Origin: Acidimicrobiaceae bacterium
GTDB lineage: Bacteria; Actinomycetota; Acidimicrobiia; Acidimicrobiales; RAAP-2
Length of the DNA stretch: 61,205 nucleotides
Direction: 5' to 3'
Assembly: GCA_027451285.1 (NCBI GenBank)
Contig: DAIDJP010000052.1
Coordinates: forward strand, 1 to 61,205
How positions within the stretch are numbered: the first letter of the stretch is position 1; each line of letters begins with the position of its first letter. Positions 8,869-17,881 of the stretch are shown piece by piece. A program made the position numbers and the translations under genes. The notes under the pieces are model-generated. The model had not been told where the DNA came from and did no database searches. It saw only the letters and a program-made list of their open reading frames with translations.

Positions 8869-9915
8869 CTACAGAACGATGACGCCCCGTCCGCTGAGCT
8901 GTCCGTGGTGGAGCTTCTCGTACGCCTCAGGAGCCTGGTCGATCGAGAAGCGCTCGACGTGAACGCTGAGTCGGCCCGCCCGGGCCATCTCGATCACTTC
9001 CATCAGTTCGTCACGGTAACCCCAGTACGTGGTGCCGATCCGCGCCTCGTAGGGGGTCGTGAAGAAGCCGACGGGAATCGTGGCTCCGCCCATGCCGAGT
9101 CCGACGATCTTGAAGTCGCCGCCCACCCCGACGAGTTGTCGTGCCACGTCGAGGCTCTCCTGGAAGCCCGCGAAGTCGAAGACTCCCTGGGCCATGCGGC
9201 CGTGGGTGATCTCGCGTACCGCGTCCACGACGCCCGGATCGCTCGAGAGCATCGTCACGTCCGCGCCGACGTCCTTAGCCAGCTGCAGCTTGGACTCGTC
9301 GACGTCGAGGGCGATGATCCGACTCCCGCTCAACTCGCGCAGGATCTGGATGCCCAGGTGCCCCAACCCACCGGCACCCAAGACCACCGCCGTGGTGCCG
9401 GCGCCGAGCTTGGGCAGGCTCGACTTGATGGCGTGATACGGCGTGAGGGCCGCGTCGGTGAGTGGTGCCGCGATCGCCGGATCGAGTTCGCCGATGTCGA
9501 CCAGGTGTCGCGCGTTATCCACGATCATGTACTCGGCCATCGCTCCCGGCGCACCGAGTCCCGGAGCGAGGATCTTGAGCTCGGTCGCGCGCTCGCAGTA
9601 GTTCTCGTGGCCCCGCGCGCACTCGTGGCAGACCCCACAGCCCCACGGGCCGTAGACCGCGACGCTCTGGCCGAGCGTGACGTTCGTCACGCCCGCGCCG
9701 AGTTCCACGACCGTGCCGACGCCCTCGTGGCCCAGGGTGAGGGGCAGAGAGCCAAGGAAATACTGATCTTCGGGGATGCTCATGACAAAGACGTCGGAGT
9801 GACACAGCCCCGCGGCCGTCACCTTCAACAGCACCTGGCCGGGTCCGGGAACGGGCCGGTCAATCTCCACGACCTCGGGTGAACCACCAAACGTTCGATA
9901 CTGGACTGCCTTCAT
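8869..9915 (-). CDS. Zinc-dependent alcohol dehydrogenase (MDR family)
   Basis: Medium-chain NAD(P)-dependent alcohol dehydrogenase, 348 residues. Catalytic zinc ligands Cys38 (GLCHSD) and His63-Glu64 (GHEGVG); structural zinc lobe Cys93, Cys96, Cys99, Cys107; Rossmann motif VLGAGGLGHLG; DVDESKLQLA places an acidic residue for NAD. It is most like AdhP/aryl-alcohol-type actinobacterial enzymes. A strong AAAGGAGG site precedes the ATG and a hairpin follows the stop codon, so it looks monocistronic. Confidence 0.92.
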   Translation of the reverse strand: MKAVQYRTFGGSPEVVEIDRPVPGPGQVLLKVTAAGLCHSDVFVMSIPEDQYFLGSLPLTLGHEGVGTVVELGAGVTNVTLGQSVAVYGPWGCGVCHECARGHENYCERATELKILAPGLGAPGAMAEYMIVDNARHLVDIGELDPAIAAPLTDAALTPYHAIKSSLPKLGAGTTAVVLGAGGLGHLGIQILRELSGSRIIALDVDESKLQLAKDVGADVTMLSSDPGVVDAVREITHGRMAQGVFDFAGFQESLDVARQLVGVGGDFKIVGLGMGGATIPVGFFTTPYEARIGTTYWGYRDELMEVIEMARAGRLSVHVERFSIDQAPEAYEKLHHGQLSGRGVIVL

Positions 9916-10084
9916 CTGAGCCTCCTTTCGAGGTTCCTCGTCGCGACATCAGCCGCTCGACCTTGCCGACTCTCCGTGGCGCGCTGTGCATCGACCGAGG
10001 ACCTCACTCCATGATTCCTCAGCTCGTCCTCGGTTGCTCGTGGTGTGCCAGCCCGGCCGTCCCACGTCGGAAGAGCGCGCTTGG

Positions 10085-12628
10085 TCATTCGACCGCGATG
10101 GCGTCGAGGACGTTAAGACGTGCCGCCCGTCGCGCCGGCCACGAGGACGCCGCGAGCCCGAGCAGAGCGGCCACGACCACGAAGAGGACGAGGTTGGAAT
10201 AGGGAACCACGACGTCGGTGATGCCCTGTTGCGAGAGCGACACGGACAGGGCCACCCCGAGGCCGGTGCCGAGGATGACCCCGATGACGCCGCCGAAGAC
10301 GGCGAGGATCAGGGCTTCGGATCGAATCATCGTGCGTACCTGGCGGCGTCGCATGCCCACGGCTCGAAGGAGCCCGATCTCACGGGTGCGCTCAAAGACG
10401 GACAGGAGGAGCGTGTTCACGATCCCGATCAGAGCGATGATGATCGCCAGGCCCAACAATGCGTACACGAGACCAAGGATCTGATTCACCTGGGCCTGCT
10501 GGGTGGCGATGAACTGCGAGCGCGTCTGGACCTTCAGATTCGCGAACGGACGAAGGGCCGCCGTGATCGCCGACGTCTCGGCCGCGGTGGGTCCCGTCGT
10601 AGAGCGAAGCAGTATCGCGACCGGCTGAGCGCCCGGAGCGTAGTGCTGAGCGAAGAACCGCTCACTGACGACGTACGAGCCGAGTATGGCGTTCGGCTTG
10701 AAGACGCCGCCGACACGAACCGACGTCCAACCGGTCGTCGCGAACCGCACACGCATCGTGTCGCCCACGGAGAGATTCTTCGACGTCGCAGTGGTCGAGC
10801 TGATGAGAACCTCGCCGGCGCCTAGCGCAGATCCGGCGTCACCCGACTGCATTCTCAGCGTCACCGTCCGAGAGAGGCTGTCGCGGGGAATCGCCGCGAG
10901 GTTGAAGACCGAGTGGCCGAACTCGAAGACGCCGCTGTCGACACGGGTCACGGTGTCGACCCCCGGGATGTGCGAGATGACTCCGGGGGCCGCGTTGCTG
11001 ATCCCCGAGATCGGCGAGCCGGTGACCGAACCGGTGATCACGTAATCAGCCGCTATCGCGTCCTTGATGCTTCCCGTCGCCGAGCGCGAGATCGACGCGC
11101 CGAACACCGTGAACGCCGCGACGAGCGCGAGGCCGATCATCAACGCCGACGCTGTCTGAGCGGTTCGACGTGGACTGCGCATCGAGTTTTCCCGCCCGAG
11201 GACCCCTGAGGCGCCGAGCGTCGCCGCGAGCGGTCGCCCGAGGACACTCGCCATTGGCCGGGCGATGAACGGAGCGAGCATGGCGACTCCGACGAAGATC
11301 GCTACGGCCCCCACCCCGACGAGGGCGATCGTGCCCCGCGCCAGGCCGCCCACGAGCACCGCCAGGCCGCCCACGCCCAGGGCCGCGCCGACGATCACCC
11401 GGCGCCGTCGCGACGTGGCGGGCGCACTGGAGTAGCTCGCGAGGGCGCGCACCGGGGCGATGCGCACGGCGTGTCGCGCGGGACTGACGGCGGAGATCAT
11501 CGTCACGCCGACACCTACGAGAAGTGACACCACCACGGTGCGCGCCGAGAACACCAATGATCCCGGCGGCAGGCTGATCCCAAACGCGCGCAGCAAGGCG
11601 CTCAGTCCCATCGCCGTCAGGACGCCGAGTCCGAGGCCAAGCAGGGAGGCGACGAGGCCCATCAAGAAGGCCTCGAGTTGGACCATCGCGAACACCTGGC
11701 GCCGACTCGCACCCACGATGCGCAGCAGCGCCAACTCACGCGTTCGCTGGCTCACGATGATCGAGAAGGTGTTGAAGATCGTGAACGCGCCGACGAAGAG
11801 CGCGATGAACGCGAAGACGAGCAGCGCCGTCGAGAGGAAGCCGAGAATCTGGTTCATCAGGCTCGTGTTCTCGTCGGCGACCGTCTGACCAGTGACCACC
11901 TCCACGCCCTTCGGCAGTTCCGTCGCGATGGCCCGTTCGACCGACGAGAGTGACGATCCCCTGGCGACGAGGACATCGATCGTGTCGAGGCGTCCCACCT
12001 TGTCAAAGAGAGACTGGGCCGTGGGCAGACTGAAGGCCGCAATGGTGGCTCCCGCCAGGTTGTTCGCCGTGCCGAACTTCACGATTCCCGAGATGGTGAA
12101 ATTCCGCGGCGCTCCCGGGAGAAGGATCGTCACGCGACTTCCGACGTGAAACCCGAACTTCTGGGCCGTCCCCTGGTCCATCACGACCTGCGTCGCGGTG
12201 CGCGGAGCCGTCCCGGCCACCAGGTGGAACCAGGAGAGCCGCTGACTGGCCGGGTACGTCGTGCCGATCGTGGGCGCTCCCCCGGTCGAGATCGCGTGCC
12301 CCTGCTTGTCCACGTACTGCGCATAGCCACTGACACTGCCCCCGGCGAGGGCGACGCCGGGCACCTCGCGCACCGTCGCGAGGAGAGACTGCGCAAACGG
12401 CTCGCGCACGGCGAGGGCCCCGGTCTGATTGGAGAACGCCGCAGCGCCGCGCACTTCGAGGTCGACGTTGCGGTACACGTTGGAAAAGAGCGTCGAGAAG
12501 GTCGAGTGCAACGTGTCGGTCAGGACGAGAGTTCCCGAGACGAACGTGACACCGAGCACGATGGCCAGTCCGGTGAGGGCCAGGCGAAGCTTGTGCGCCA
12601 ACATCCCGCGCAGCGTGACCCGCCACAT
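10085..12628 (-). CDS. ABC transporter permease with two FtsX domains (MacB-like)
   Basis: Inner-membrane subunit of 847 residues. N-terminal helix (LALTGLAIVLGVTFVSGTLVL), a large extracytoplasmic MacB-type periplasmic core domain, an FtsX domain (FNTFSIIVSQRTRELALLRIVGASRRQVF), a second core domain and a final FtsX domain (NTLLLSVFERTREIGLLRAVGMRRRQVR). Such proteins move lipoproteins, peptides or antibiotics by mechanotransmission. The start is the ATG overlapping the ATPase stop codon by one base (TGATG), showing translational coupling; the much longer open frame upstream is the antisense/other frame of the ATPase gene. Confidence 0.9.
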   Translation of the reverse strand: MWRVTLRGMLAHKLRLALTGLAIVLGVTFVSGTLVLTDTLHSTFSTLFSNVYRNVDLEVRGAAAFSNQTGALAVREPFAQSLLATVREVPGVALAGGSVSGYAQYVDKQGHAISTGGAPTIGTTYPASQRLSWFHLVAGTAPRTATQVVMDQGTAQKFGFHVGSRVTILLPGAPRNFTISGIVKFGTANNLAGATIAAFSLPTAQSLFDKVGRLDTIDVLVARGSSLSSVERAIATELPKGVEVVTGQTVADENTSLMNQILGFLSTALLVFAFIALFVGAFTIFNTFSIIVSQRTRELALLRIVGASRRQVFAMVQLEAFLMGLVASLLGLGLGVLTAMGLSALLRAFGISLPPGSLVFSARTVVVSLLVGVGVTMISAVSPARHAVRIAPVRALASYSSAPATSRRRRVIVGAALGVGGLAVLVGGLARGTIALVGVGAVAIFVGVAMLAPFIARPMASVLGRPLAATLGASGVLGRENSMRSPRRTAQTASALMIGLALVAAFTVFGASISRSATGSIKDAIAADYVITGSVTGSPISGISNAAPGVISHIPGVDTVTRVDSGVFEFGHSVFNLAAIPRDSLSRTVTLRMQSGDAGSALGAGEVLISSTTATSKNLSVGDTMRVRFATTGWTSVRVGGVFKPNAILGSYVVSERFFAQHYAPGAQPVAILLRSTTGPTAAETSAITAALRPFANLKVQTRSQFIATQQAQVNQILGLVYALLGLAIIIALIGIVNTLLLSVFERTREIGLLRAVGMRRRQVRTMIRSEALILAVFGGVIGVILGTGLGVALSVSLSQQGITDVVVPYSNLVLFVVVAALLGLAASSWPARRAARLNVLDAIAVE

Positions 12629-13398
12629 CAGTGACCCAGCTGCTTCATCTGTTCGAGCACGTCGTCGACGGTGGGCGCCAGAATCTCGCCCACGAGCTCG
12701 CCGTCGGCGAGGAACACGACGCGATCCGCGTGAGCGGCCGCTCGCACGTCGTGGGTGACCATGACGATCGACTGGTGGAACTCGTCCACGGATCGACGAA
12801 GGAAGTTCAGCATCTCGGTCGAGGAGTTCGAGTCCAGGTTGCCCGTCGGCTCGTCGGCGAAGATCAGCTCGGGCCGGCGGATCAGGGCCCGCGCACAGGC
12901 GGTGCGCTGTTGCTGGCCGCCCGACATCTCCGCGGGGTGATGCCCGAGTCGATCGGTGATCGAGAGTTGGGCGGCGAGGAACTCCAGCCACTCTGCGTCC
13001 ACCTTGCCGCCGGCGAGCGTGACGGGCAGTTCGATGTTCTCTCGCGCGGTCAGGGTCGGAATCAGGTTGAAGGACTGAAAGATGAAGCCAATGCGATCGC
13101 GTCGCAACTGGGTCAGGTGCGTGTCGTCCATTTCGCCGATTTCGAGGTCGCCGATGTAGGTGTGCCCCGACGTCGGCACGTCGAGTCCGGCCATGCAGTG
13201 CATGAGAGTCGACTTGCCCGATCCCGACGGCCCCATCACCGCGACGAACCTCTCACGCTCGAAGGCGATGGTGACGCCGTTGAGGGCGCGAACCTCTGCG
13301 TTGCCCTCACCGTAGGTCTTCACAAGATCGACGGCGTGCGCGACGCTGGTCGCCAGATCGTGGACCACGTCCCGTGACGAGGGCTGGGTGCTGAGCAT
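12628..13398 (-). CDS. ABC transporter ATP-binding protein (LolD/MacB type)
   Basis: ATPase of about 256 residues for the adjacent FtsX-type permease. Walker [11 protein letters not shown]-loop [21 protein letters not shown] (typical of the LolD/MacB class), signature MSGGQQQR, Walker [14 protein letters not shown] and switch His in MVTHD. The start is set at the ATG at 13398 because GAAGGGA lies about eight bases upstream; the longer reading would put that site inside the gene. Confidence 0.92.
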   Translation of the reverse strand: MLSTQPSSRDVVHDLATSVAHAVDLVKTYGEGNAEVRALNGVTIAFERERFVAVMGPSGSGKSTLMHCMAGLDVPTSGHTYIGDLEIGEMDDTHLTQLRRDRIGFIFQSFNLIPTLTARENIELPVTLAGGKVDAEWLEFLAAQLSITDRLGHHPAEMSGGQQQRTACARALIRRPELIFADEPTGNLDSNSSTEMLNFLRRSVDEFHQSIVMVTHDVRAAAHADRVVFLADGELVGEILAPTVDDVLEQMKQLGH

Positions 13399-13438
13399 GG
13401 GGCGGTCCCTTCTCTGTGACGAGCACCCCAACCCATCC

Positions 13439-13454
13439 GCGGGTTGACACCCGC
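13439..13454. promoter_or_regulatory. Inverted repeat GCGGGT-N4-ACCCGC upstream of the ABC operon
   Basis: A perfect 6-base inverted repeat with a four-base spacer about 40 bases before the ATPase start codon. Its position fits an operator for the ABC exporter operon. No regulator gene is adjacent. Confidence 0.35.
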
Positions 13455-13624
13455 ACTGAGCGCAGTCTCCATCACACTCGCGGAGACCACTAGGGCACTA
13501 AGTCACATCCAGCGGAAAATAAACCGCGTCTATCAGGATAATTGATGGTCGCTACTCAGCCCTCGCCCCTCGCGCGTCCTCGTGCGCGCACGGCGACGAT
13601 CCGTGCAACACGCGCACACCTCTA

Positions 13625-13630
13625 TACGCT
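13625..13630 (+). promoter_or_regulatory. -10 box TACGCT of mobA
   Basis: TACGCT ends exactly six bases before the GTG of mobA. The shared geometry with other genes suggests a leaderless transcript. Confidence 0.4.
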
Positions 13631-13636
13631 GGCGCC

Positions 13637-14221
13637 GTGAGAACACCGTCAGACGCGGTCGGGGCGATACTTCTCACGGGCGGGGCCAGCCGACGGATGG
13701 GTCGGGATAAGTCCCTCCTGATCGTCGACGGTGTGACCCTGGCGCGACGCACCGCCAGCCTTCTGGAGCGGGTCGTGGGGATCGCGATCGAGGTCGGTCC
13801 CGGCCACTCGGGACTCGTGGCGACCCGCGAGGACCCCGCGGGCGAGGGACCCCTCGCCGCGATCGCCGCCGGTCGCGAGCTGCTGCGCGACTTGGGATTC
13901 GACGGTGCCGCGCTGGTCGTCGCCGTTGACCTGCCCTTCCTCGATGAGCCCCTCGTGCGATTCCTGGCCGACTACGGCGCTGTGGGCAGCGTCCTGCCGG
14001 TGGTCGAAGGTCGCGCGCAGCCGCTGTGCGCGCGCTGGGCGCCGAGGGATCTCGACGCGGCGAGAGAACTCCTCGTGCGCGGCGTGCGCTCACTGCGCCA
14101 CCTCGAGCTCGCCCCCGACGTCACGCTCGTCGACGAGTCGACCTGGGGGCACGTCATTGACGCCAACGCCTTTTCTGACGTGGATAGTCCCGAGGACCTC
14201 GAGCGCTTCGGCCTGTCGTGA
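13637..14221 (+). CDS. mobA: Molybdenum cofactor guanylyltransferase
   Basis: Transfers GMP from GTP to Mo-molybdopterin to form the guanine dinucleotide form used by the DMSO reductase family. 194 residues, matching the family. The GTP-binding loop LTGGASRRMGRDKSLL is near the N-terminus, with GPLAAIAAG and VAVDLPFLDEP (the DxP loop) further on. It opens the molybdenum island. A convergent DUF6457 gene, whose family is usually linked to mobA, ends only ten bases away. The MGD form fits the FdhF/YdeP-type enzyme encoded nearby. Confidence 0.92.
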   Translation: MRTPSDAVGAILLTGGASRRMGRDKSLLIVDGVTLARRTASLLERVVGIAIEVGPGHSGLVATREDPAGEGPLAAIAAGRELLRDLGFDGAALVVAVDLPFLDEPLVRFLADYGAVGSVLPVVEGRAQPLCARWAPRDLDAARELLVRGVRSLRHLELAPDVTLVDESTWGHVIDANAFSDVDSPEDLERFGLS

Positions 14222-14231
14222 CGTCGAGCGT

Positions 14232-14468
14232 CTAGGACGTTTCGGGGGGCGAGATCTCGCGCGCTCGCGCCAGCGCGTCCTCGACGCTCAATCCGGCGGA
14301 CGCGGCGATCCAGCACGCCACCGGCGCGGCGGTCCTCTCCGAGGCGTGAGCCGCGATGCCGGCCAGGGCGAGGATCGCGTCGCGCTCGGCGTCACTCGGC
14401 GCCTCGACGCCCAGTTGCGCCGCGAATTCCTTGAGCCACTCGTGGGCGGGAGTCGTCACGACACGCAT
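14232..14468 (-). CDS. DUF6457 protein linked to Moco guanylylation
   Basis: Small helical protein of 78 residues (HEWLKEFAAQLGVEAPSDAERDAILALAGIAAHASERTAAPVACWIAASAG). This corresponds to the DUF6457 domain, which in actinobacteria is fused to or encoded beside MobA. Its role is not established; a MobA partner or regulator is a reasonable inference. I chose the ATG nearest the conserved domain; upstream ATGs exist in frame but would run into the fdhD leader. Confidence 0.7.
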   Translation of the reverse strand: MRVVTTPAHEWLKEFAAQLGVEAPSDAERDAILALAGIAAHASERTAAPVACWIAASAGLSVEDALARAREISPPETS

Positions 14469-14571
14469 CGTAGCCAGCGACGCATCACTCGCGACCGTCG
14501 CGTTCGAGGGAGTGATCGGTAGGATCAGCCCCGAGTCGAGTTCGATCTCGCCACACCGACCAGGGGGATCC

Positions 14572-15417
14572 GTGAGCCGAGTGTCACCCGAGCGAAGCGT
14601 CATCCGCGTGACAGCGGGTTCGCCGCCGACGCGCCATCGTGACACCCTGGCCGGCGAAGAACCGCTGGAGCTGCGCGTGGGCGGGAGATCGTTGGCTGTG
14701 ACCATGAGGACCCCGGGCGCGGACTTCGACCTCGCGGCGGGTTTCCTCGTCAGCGAGGGCGTCATCGCCGAAAGCCGCGAGCTCGTCGCGATGCGCTACT
14801 GCGCGGGCGTCGACGAGAGCGGCGTCAATCAGTTCAACGTGCTCGACCTTTCTCTGGCCGGTGATGTGGCGCCGCCGGGCAGCGACGTGGCGCGCGCGTT
14901 CTTCACCACGAGCTCGTGCGGGTTGTGCGGCAAGGCCTCCATCGACGCGGTAAGAACCCGTTCGCGTTTCGACCCGCCCGAGGACTCGCTGCGAGTCTCG
15001 AGTGACCTCCTCATCTCGCTGCCCGCGCGACTGCGCGCGGCCCAGCGCGTGTTCGACAAGACCGGCGGCCTGCACGCGGCAGCACTCTTTGACTCCGCCG
15101 GCGAGCTCCTGGTCCTGCGCGAGGATGTCGGCCGGCACAACGCCGTCGACAAGGTTGTGGGCTGGGCCCTGCGCGAGGGGCGCCTGCCGCTGCGCGAGTC
15201 GATCCTCCTCGTGTCGGGGCGCGCGTCCTTCGAACTCGTGCAAAAGGCGGTCATGGCGGGCCTGCCCATGCTGTGCGCGGTGTCCGCGCCGTCCTCGCTC
15301 GCGGTGGATCTCGCGCGCGAGTCGGGCATCAGCCTCGTGGGGTTCCTGCGCGATCCCTCGATGGTGATCTACGCCGGCGCCGAGCGCATCCTCAGCGCGG
15401 CCGCGACCTCGAGCTAG
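14572..15417 (+). CDS. fdhD: Formate dehydrogenase accessory sulfurtransferase FdhD
   Basis: Sulfurates the Mo-bis-MGD cofactor before insertion into formate dehydrogenase-like enzymes. 281 residues, matching E. coli FdhD. Landmarks: [27 protein letters not shown], the conserved [12 protein letters not shown] with the CxxC that carries sulfur, [40 protein letters not shown] and [13 protein letters not shown]. The start is the GTG preceded by AGGGGG; the longer open frame upstream lacks family similarity. It converges with the FdhF-like gene, with overlapping stop codons (CTAG), and plainly serves that enzyme. Confidence 0.93.
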   Translation: MSRVSPERSVIRVTAGSPPTRHRDTLAGEEPLELRVGGRSLAVTMRTPGADFDLAAGFLVSEGVIAESRELVAMRYCAGVDESGVNQFNVLDLSLAGDVAPPGSDVARAFFTTSSCGLCGKASIDAVRTRSRFDPPEDSLRVSSDLLISLPARLRAAQRVFDKTGGLHAAALFDSAGELLVLREDVGRHNAVDKVVGWALREGRLPLRESILLVSGRASFELVQKAVMAGLPMLCAVSAPSSLAVDLARESGISLVGFLRDPSMVIYAGAERILSAAATSS

Positions 15418-17693
15418 GTAGGTTGCGCCGCTTCGAGGCGGATCACGATCGACTTCGAGGTCGGCGTGTTGCTCGTCACGGCCGTCGAGTCCAGTGGCAC
15501 CAGCACGTTGGCCTCGGGGAAGTACGCCGCGGCACAGCCCCGCAGGGTCGGGTAGGCCACCGCGCGGAAGGACCGCGCGCGGCGCTCGCCGTCGTCCCAC
15601 ACACTCACCAGGTCGACCATGTCCGCGTCGGCGAGGCCCCGCGCCGCGAGGTCGGCCTCGTTCACGAAGACGACGCGCCGACCGCCCTCGATGCCGCGGT
15701 AGCGGTCGTCGAGTCCGTAGACCGTGGTGTTGAACTGGTCGTGCGAGCGCACGGTCTGCAGGATCAGGTGCCCCTCGGGCACCTGGATCGCGTCGAGAGC
15801 GTTGTGCGTGAAGCGCGCCTTGCCGCTCGCCGTGTCGAAGGTGCGCGAGTCACGCGGCGGCCGCGGCAGCACGAACCCGCCCGGGTTCGCGACGCGCTCC
15901 TCGAAGTCGGTGAATCCCGGCACCACGTTCGCGATGTGACGACGGATCAGCCGGTAGTCGCCGGCCATCGCCCGCCAGCCGACGTCAGCGCCGAAGAGCG
16001 CCTCGCCCAGTCCAGCGATAATCGCGACCTCGCTGCGCAAGTGCGGCGAACCCGGCTCGAGGCGTCCGTGCGACGCGTGCACCATGGACATCGAGTCCTC
16101 GACCGTGACGAACTGCTCACCGCTCGCCTGGAGGTCGCGCTCCGTACGTCCCAGGCAGGGCAGGATCAGGGCCTCCTCGCCGTGCACCACGTGCGAGCGG
16201 TTGAGCTTGGTGGCCACGTGCACGGTGAGGCCGACCTTGGCCATCGCCGACTCGGTGACCGCGGTGTCGGGGGTCGCGGCGACGAAGTTGCCCCCGAGGG
16301 CGAAGAAGACGTCGATCTTTCCGTCGCGCATCGCGCGGATCGTGTCCACGGTGTCGTAGCCGTGCGCTCGTGGCACCTCGATGTTGAACTCCTCGCCCAG
16401 GCGGTCGAGGAACGAATCGGGCATCTTCTCCCAGATGCCCATCGTGCGATCCCCCTGCACGTTGGAGTGGCCACGGATCGGCGAGGGTCCGGCGCCGGGG
16501 CGGCCGATGTTGCCGCGCAGCAAGAGGAAGTTCACGATCTCGCGAATGGTCGCGACCGCGTTGCGGTGCTGGGTGATGCCCATCGCCCAGCACACGATCA
16601 CGCTCCTCGCCGCCATGACCTCGGTCGCCACCGCCTCGATCTGACGTCGCGTGAGACCGCTCGCCTCCTCGACGTCGGACCAGGCGAGATCACGCAAGCC
16701 CTCGCGGGCCTCGTCGAAGCCGTCGCAGTAGGACTCGATGAAGTCGCGATCGATGACGGTGCCCGGCGTCGCCTCCTCGCGCTCGAGCAGGATCTTGTTG
16801 ACGCCGGCGAACATCGCGAGGTCGCCGTTGACCTTCACCGGCAAGAACAGGTCGGTCAGCGCGGTGCCCCGGCCGATCAGCCCGCGCGCGCGCTGGGGGT
16901 TCTTAAAGCGCACCAGCCCCGCCTCGGGCAGGGGGTTGGCCGAGACGATCCGCGCGCCGCGGCGCTTGGCTGCCTCGAGCACGCTGAGCATGCGCGGGTG
17001 GTTGGTTCCGGGGTTCTGTCCCACGATGATGATCAGGTCGGTGTGATCCGTGATGTCCTCGAGGCTGACCGTCCCCTTGCCGATGCCGATGGTCTCCGTT
17101 AGCGCCGCCCCGCTCGACTCGTGGCACATGTTGGAGCAGTCCGGCAGGTTGTTGGTGCCCAGACGGCGCGCGAGGAGTTGGAAGAGGAACGCCGCCTCGT
17201 TGCTGGCCCGCCCGCTCGTATAGAACGCCGCCCGGTTCGGGTCCGCCATCTCGCGCAGGCGACTCGCGCACAATGCGAGCGCGTCGTCCCAGGAGATCGG
17301 CACGTAGTGGCTCGCTCCGCGCGCCAGGTACATCGGCTCGGTGAGTCGCCCGTGGCTCTCGAGCTCGTGGTCGGACTCGGCGCGCAACTGCTCGAGCGAG
17401 TGCGTGGCGAAGAAGGCGCGGCCGACGCGCTCGCGCGTCGCCTCCCACGACACGGCCTTGGCGCCGTTCTCGCAGAACTCCGCGTGACTGCGCTCTCCGG
17501 CCTGGGGGTCGGGCCAGGCGCAGCTCGGGCAGTCGAAACCGTCGACCTGGTTCATGGCGGTCAGGGTGCGCGCGCTGCGCGCGACACCCATCTCCTTCAA
17601 CGCGCGCGTCATCGACAGGCGCACCGCGACGCGTCCCACCGCGACCGATTCGGGTCCGTGCACTTCGATGCCGTCGCTGGCGTGATCGACCAT
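15414..17693 (-). CDS. FdhF/YdeP-family molybdopterin oxidoreductase
   Basis: Large Mo-bisMGD oxidoreductase of about 759 residues, of the FdhF/YdeP type (distant from true formate dehydrogenase H). N-terminal Cys-rich segment GFDCPSCAWPD...FCENGAK, then YTSGRASNEAAFLFQLLARRLGTNNLPDCSNMCHESSG carrying the likely Mo-ligand Cys, IIIVGQNPGTNHPR, IRGHSNVQGDRTMGIWEKMP, and the C-terminal molydopterin-dinucleotide domain (QTVRSHDQFNTTVYGLDDRYRGI). Cytoplasmic, no signal peptide. The ATG at 17693 is preferred over a longer reading. Convergent with fdhD, whose product should sulfurate its cofactor. The substrate is not certain; formate is possible. Confidence 0.88.
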   Translation of the reverse strand: MVDHASDGIEVHGPESVAVGRVAVRLSMTRALKEMGVARSARTLTAMNQVDGFDCPSCAWPDPQAGERSHAEFCENGAKAVSWEATRERVGRAFFATHSLEQLRAESDHELESHGRLTEPMYLARGASHYVPISWDDALALCASRLREMADPNRAAFYTSGRASNEAAFLFQLLARRLGTNNLPDCSNMCHESSGAALTETIGIGKGTVSLEDITDHTDLIIIVGQNPGTNHPRMLSVLEAAKRRGARIVSANPLPEAGLVRFKNPQRARGLIGRGTALTDLFLPVKVNGDLAMFAGVNKILLEREEATPGTVIDRDFIESYCDGFDEAREGLRDLAWSDVEEASGLTRRQIEAVATEVMAARSVIVCWAMGITQHRNAVATIREIVNFLLLRGNIGRPGAGPSPIRGHSNVQGDRTMGIWEKMPDSFLDRLGEEFNIEVPRAHGYDTVDTIRAMRDGKIDVFFALGGNFVAATPDTAVTESAMAKVGLTVHVATKLNRSHVVHGEEALILPCLGRTERDLQASGEQFVTVEDSMSMVHASHGRLEPGSPHLRSEVAIIAGLGEALFGADVGWRAMAGDYRLIRRHIANVVPGFTDFEERVANPGGFVLPRPPRDSRTFDTASGKARFTHNALDAIQVPEGHLILQTVRSHDQFNTTVYGLDDRYRGIEGGRRVVFVNEADLAARGLADADMVDLVSVWDDGERRARSFRAVAYPTLRGCAAAYFPEANVLVPLDSTAVTSNTPTSKSIVIRLEAAQPT

Positions 17694-17817
17694 GTCATCA
17701 CCCGTCGACGTGTCGCCGGCTCGCTGCCGGGTCCCCGGCGGGCCCCTCACTCGACCCTATCGCGAGCCTCTGGCGAACGGGCGGCCAGCGCCGCCGCGGC
17801 TCTCGTCGGGCCACCGG

Positions 17818-17823
17818 TAGTCT
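17818..17823 (+). promoter_or_regulatory. -10 box TAGTCT upstream of the moeA leader peptide
   Basis: TAGTCT ends seven bases before a GTG (17831) that opens a 16-codon frame ending on moeA. This places transcription start at the small frame, not at moeA itself. Confidence 0.35.
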
Positions 17824-17830
17824 CTCGATC

Positions 17831-17881
17831 GTGTCGAGTACGCCACCGCCGAGAGCGACGTCGCGGGGTCTCACTTCGTGA
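17831..17881 (+). CDS. 16-residue upstream open frame coupled to moeA
   Basis: GTG start seven bases after a -10 box, sixteen codons (VSSTPPPRATSRGLTS), and a TGA stop that overlaps the moeA GTG in the four-base arrangement GTGA. The simplest reading is a leaderless mini-cistron whose ribosomes reinitiate on moeA. Proline run PPP could slow ribosomes. It may equally be a coincidence; moeA has only a weak GGGG site of its own. Confidence 0.3.
   Translation: MSSTPPPRATSRGLTS

Noticed and set aside
12629..12991. N-terminal extension of the FtsX permease frame
   Set aside because: The extension lies inside the ATPase gene in another frame; the TGATG-coupled ATG gives a normal permease N-terminus.
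15273..17102. 609-residue plus-strand open frame
   Set aside because: It is antisense to the FdhF/YdeP-type gene; its Arg/His/Val-rich sequence is typical of shadows in GC-rich genes.
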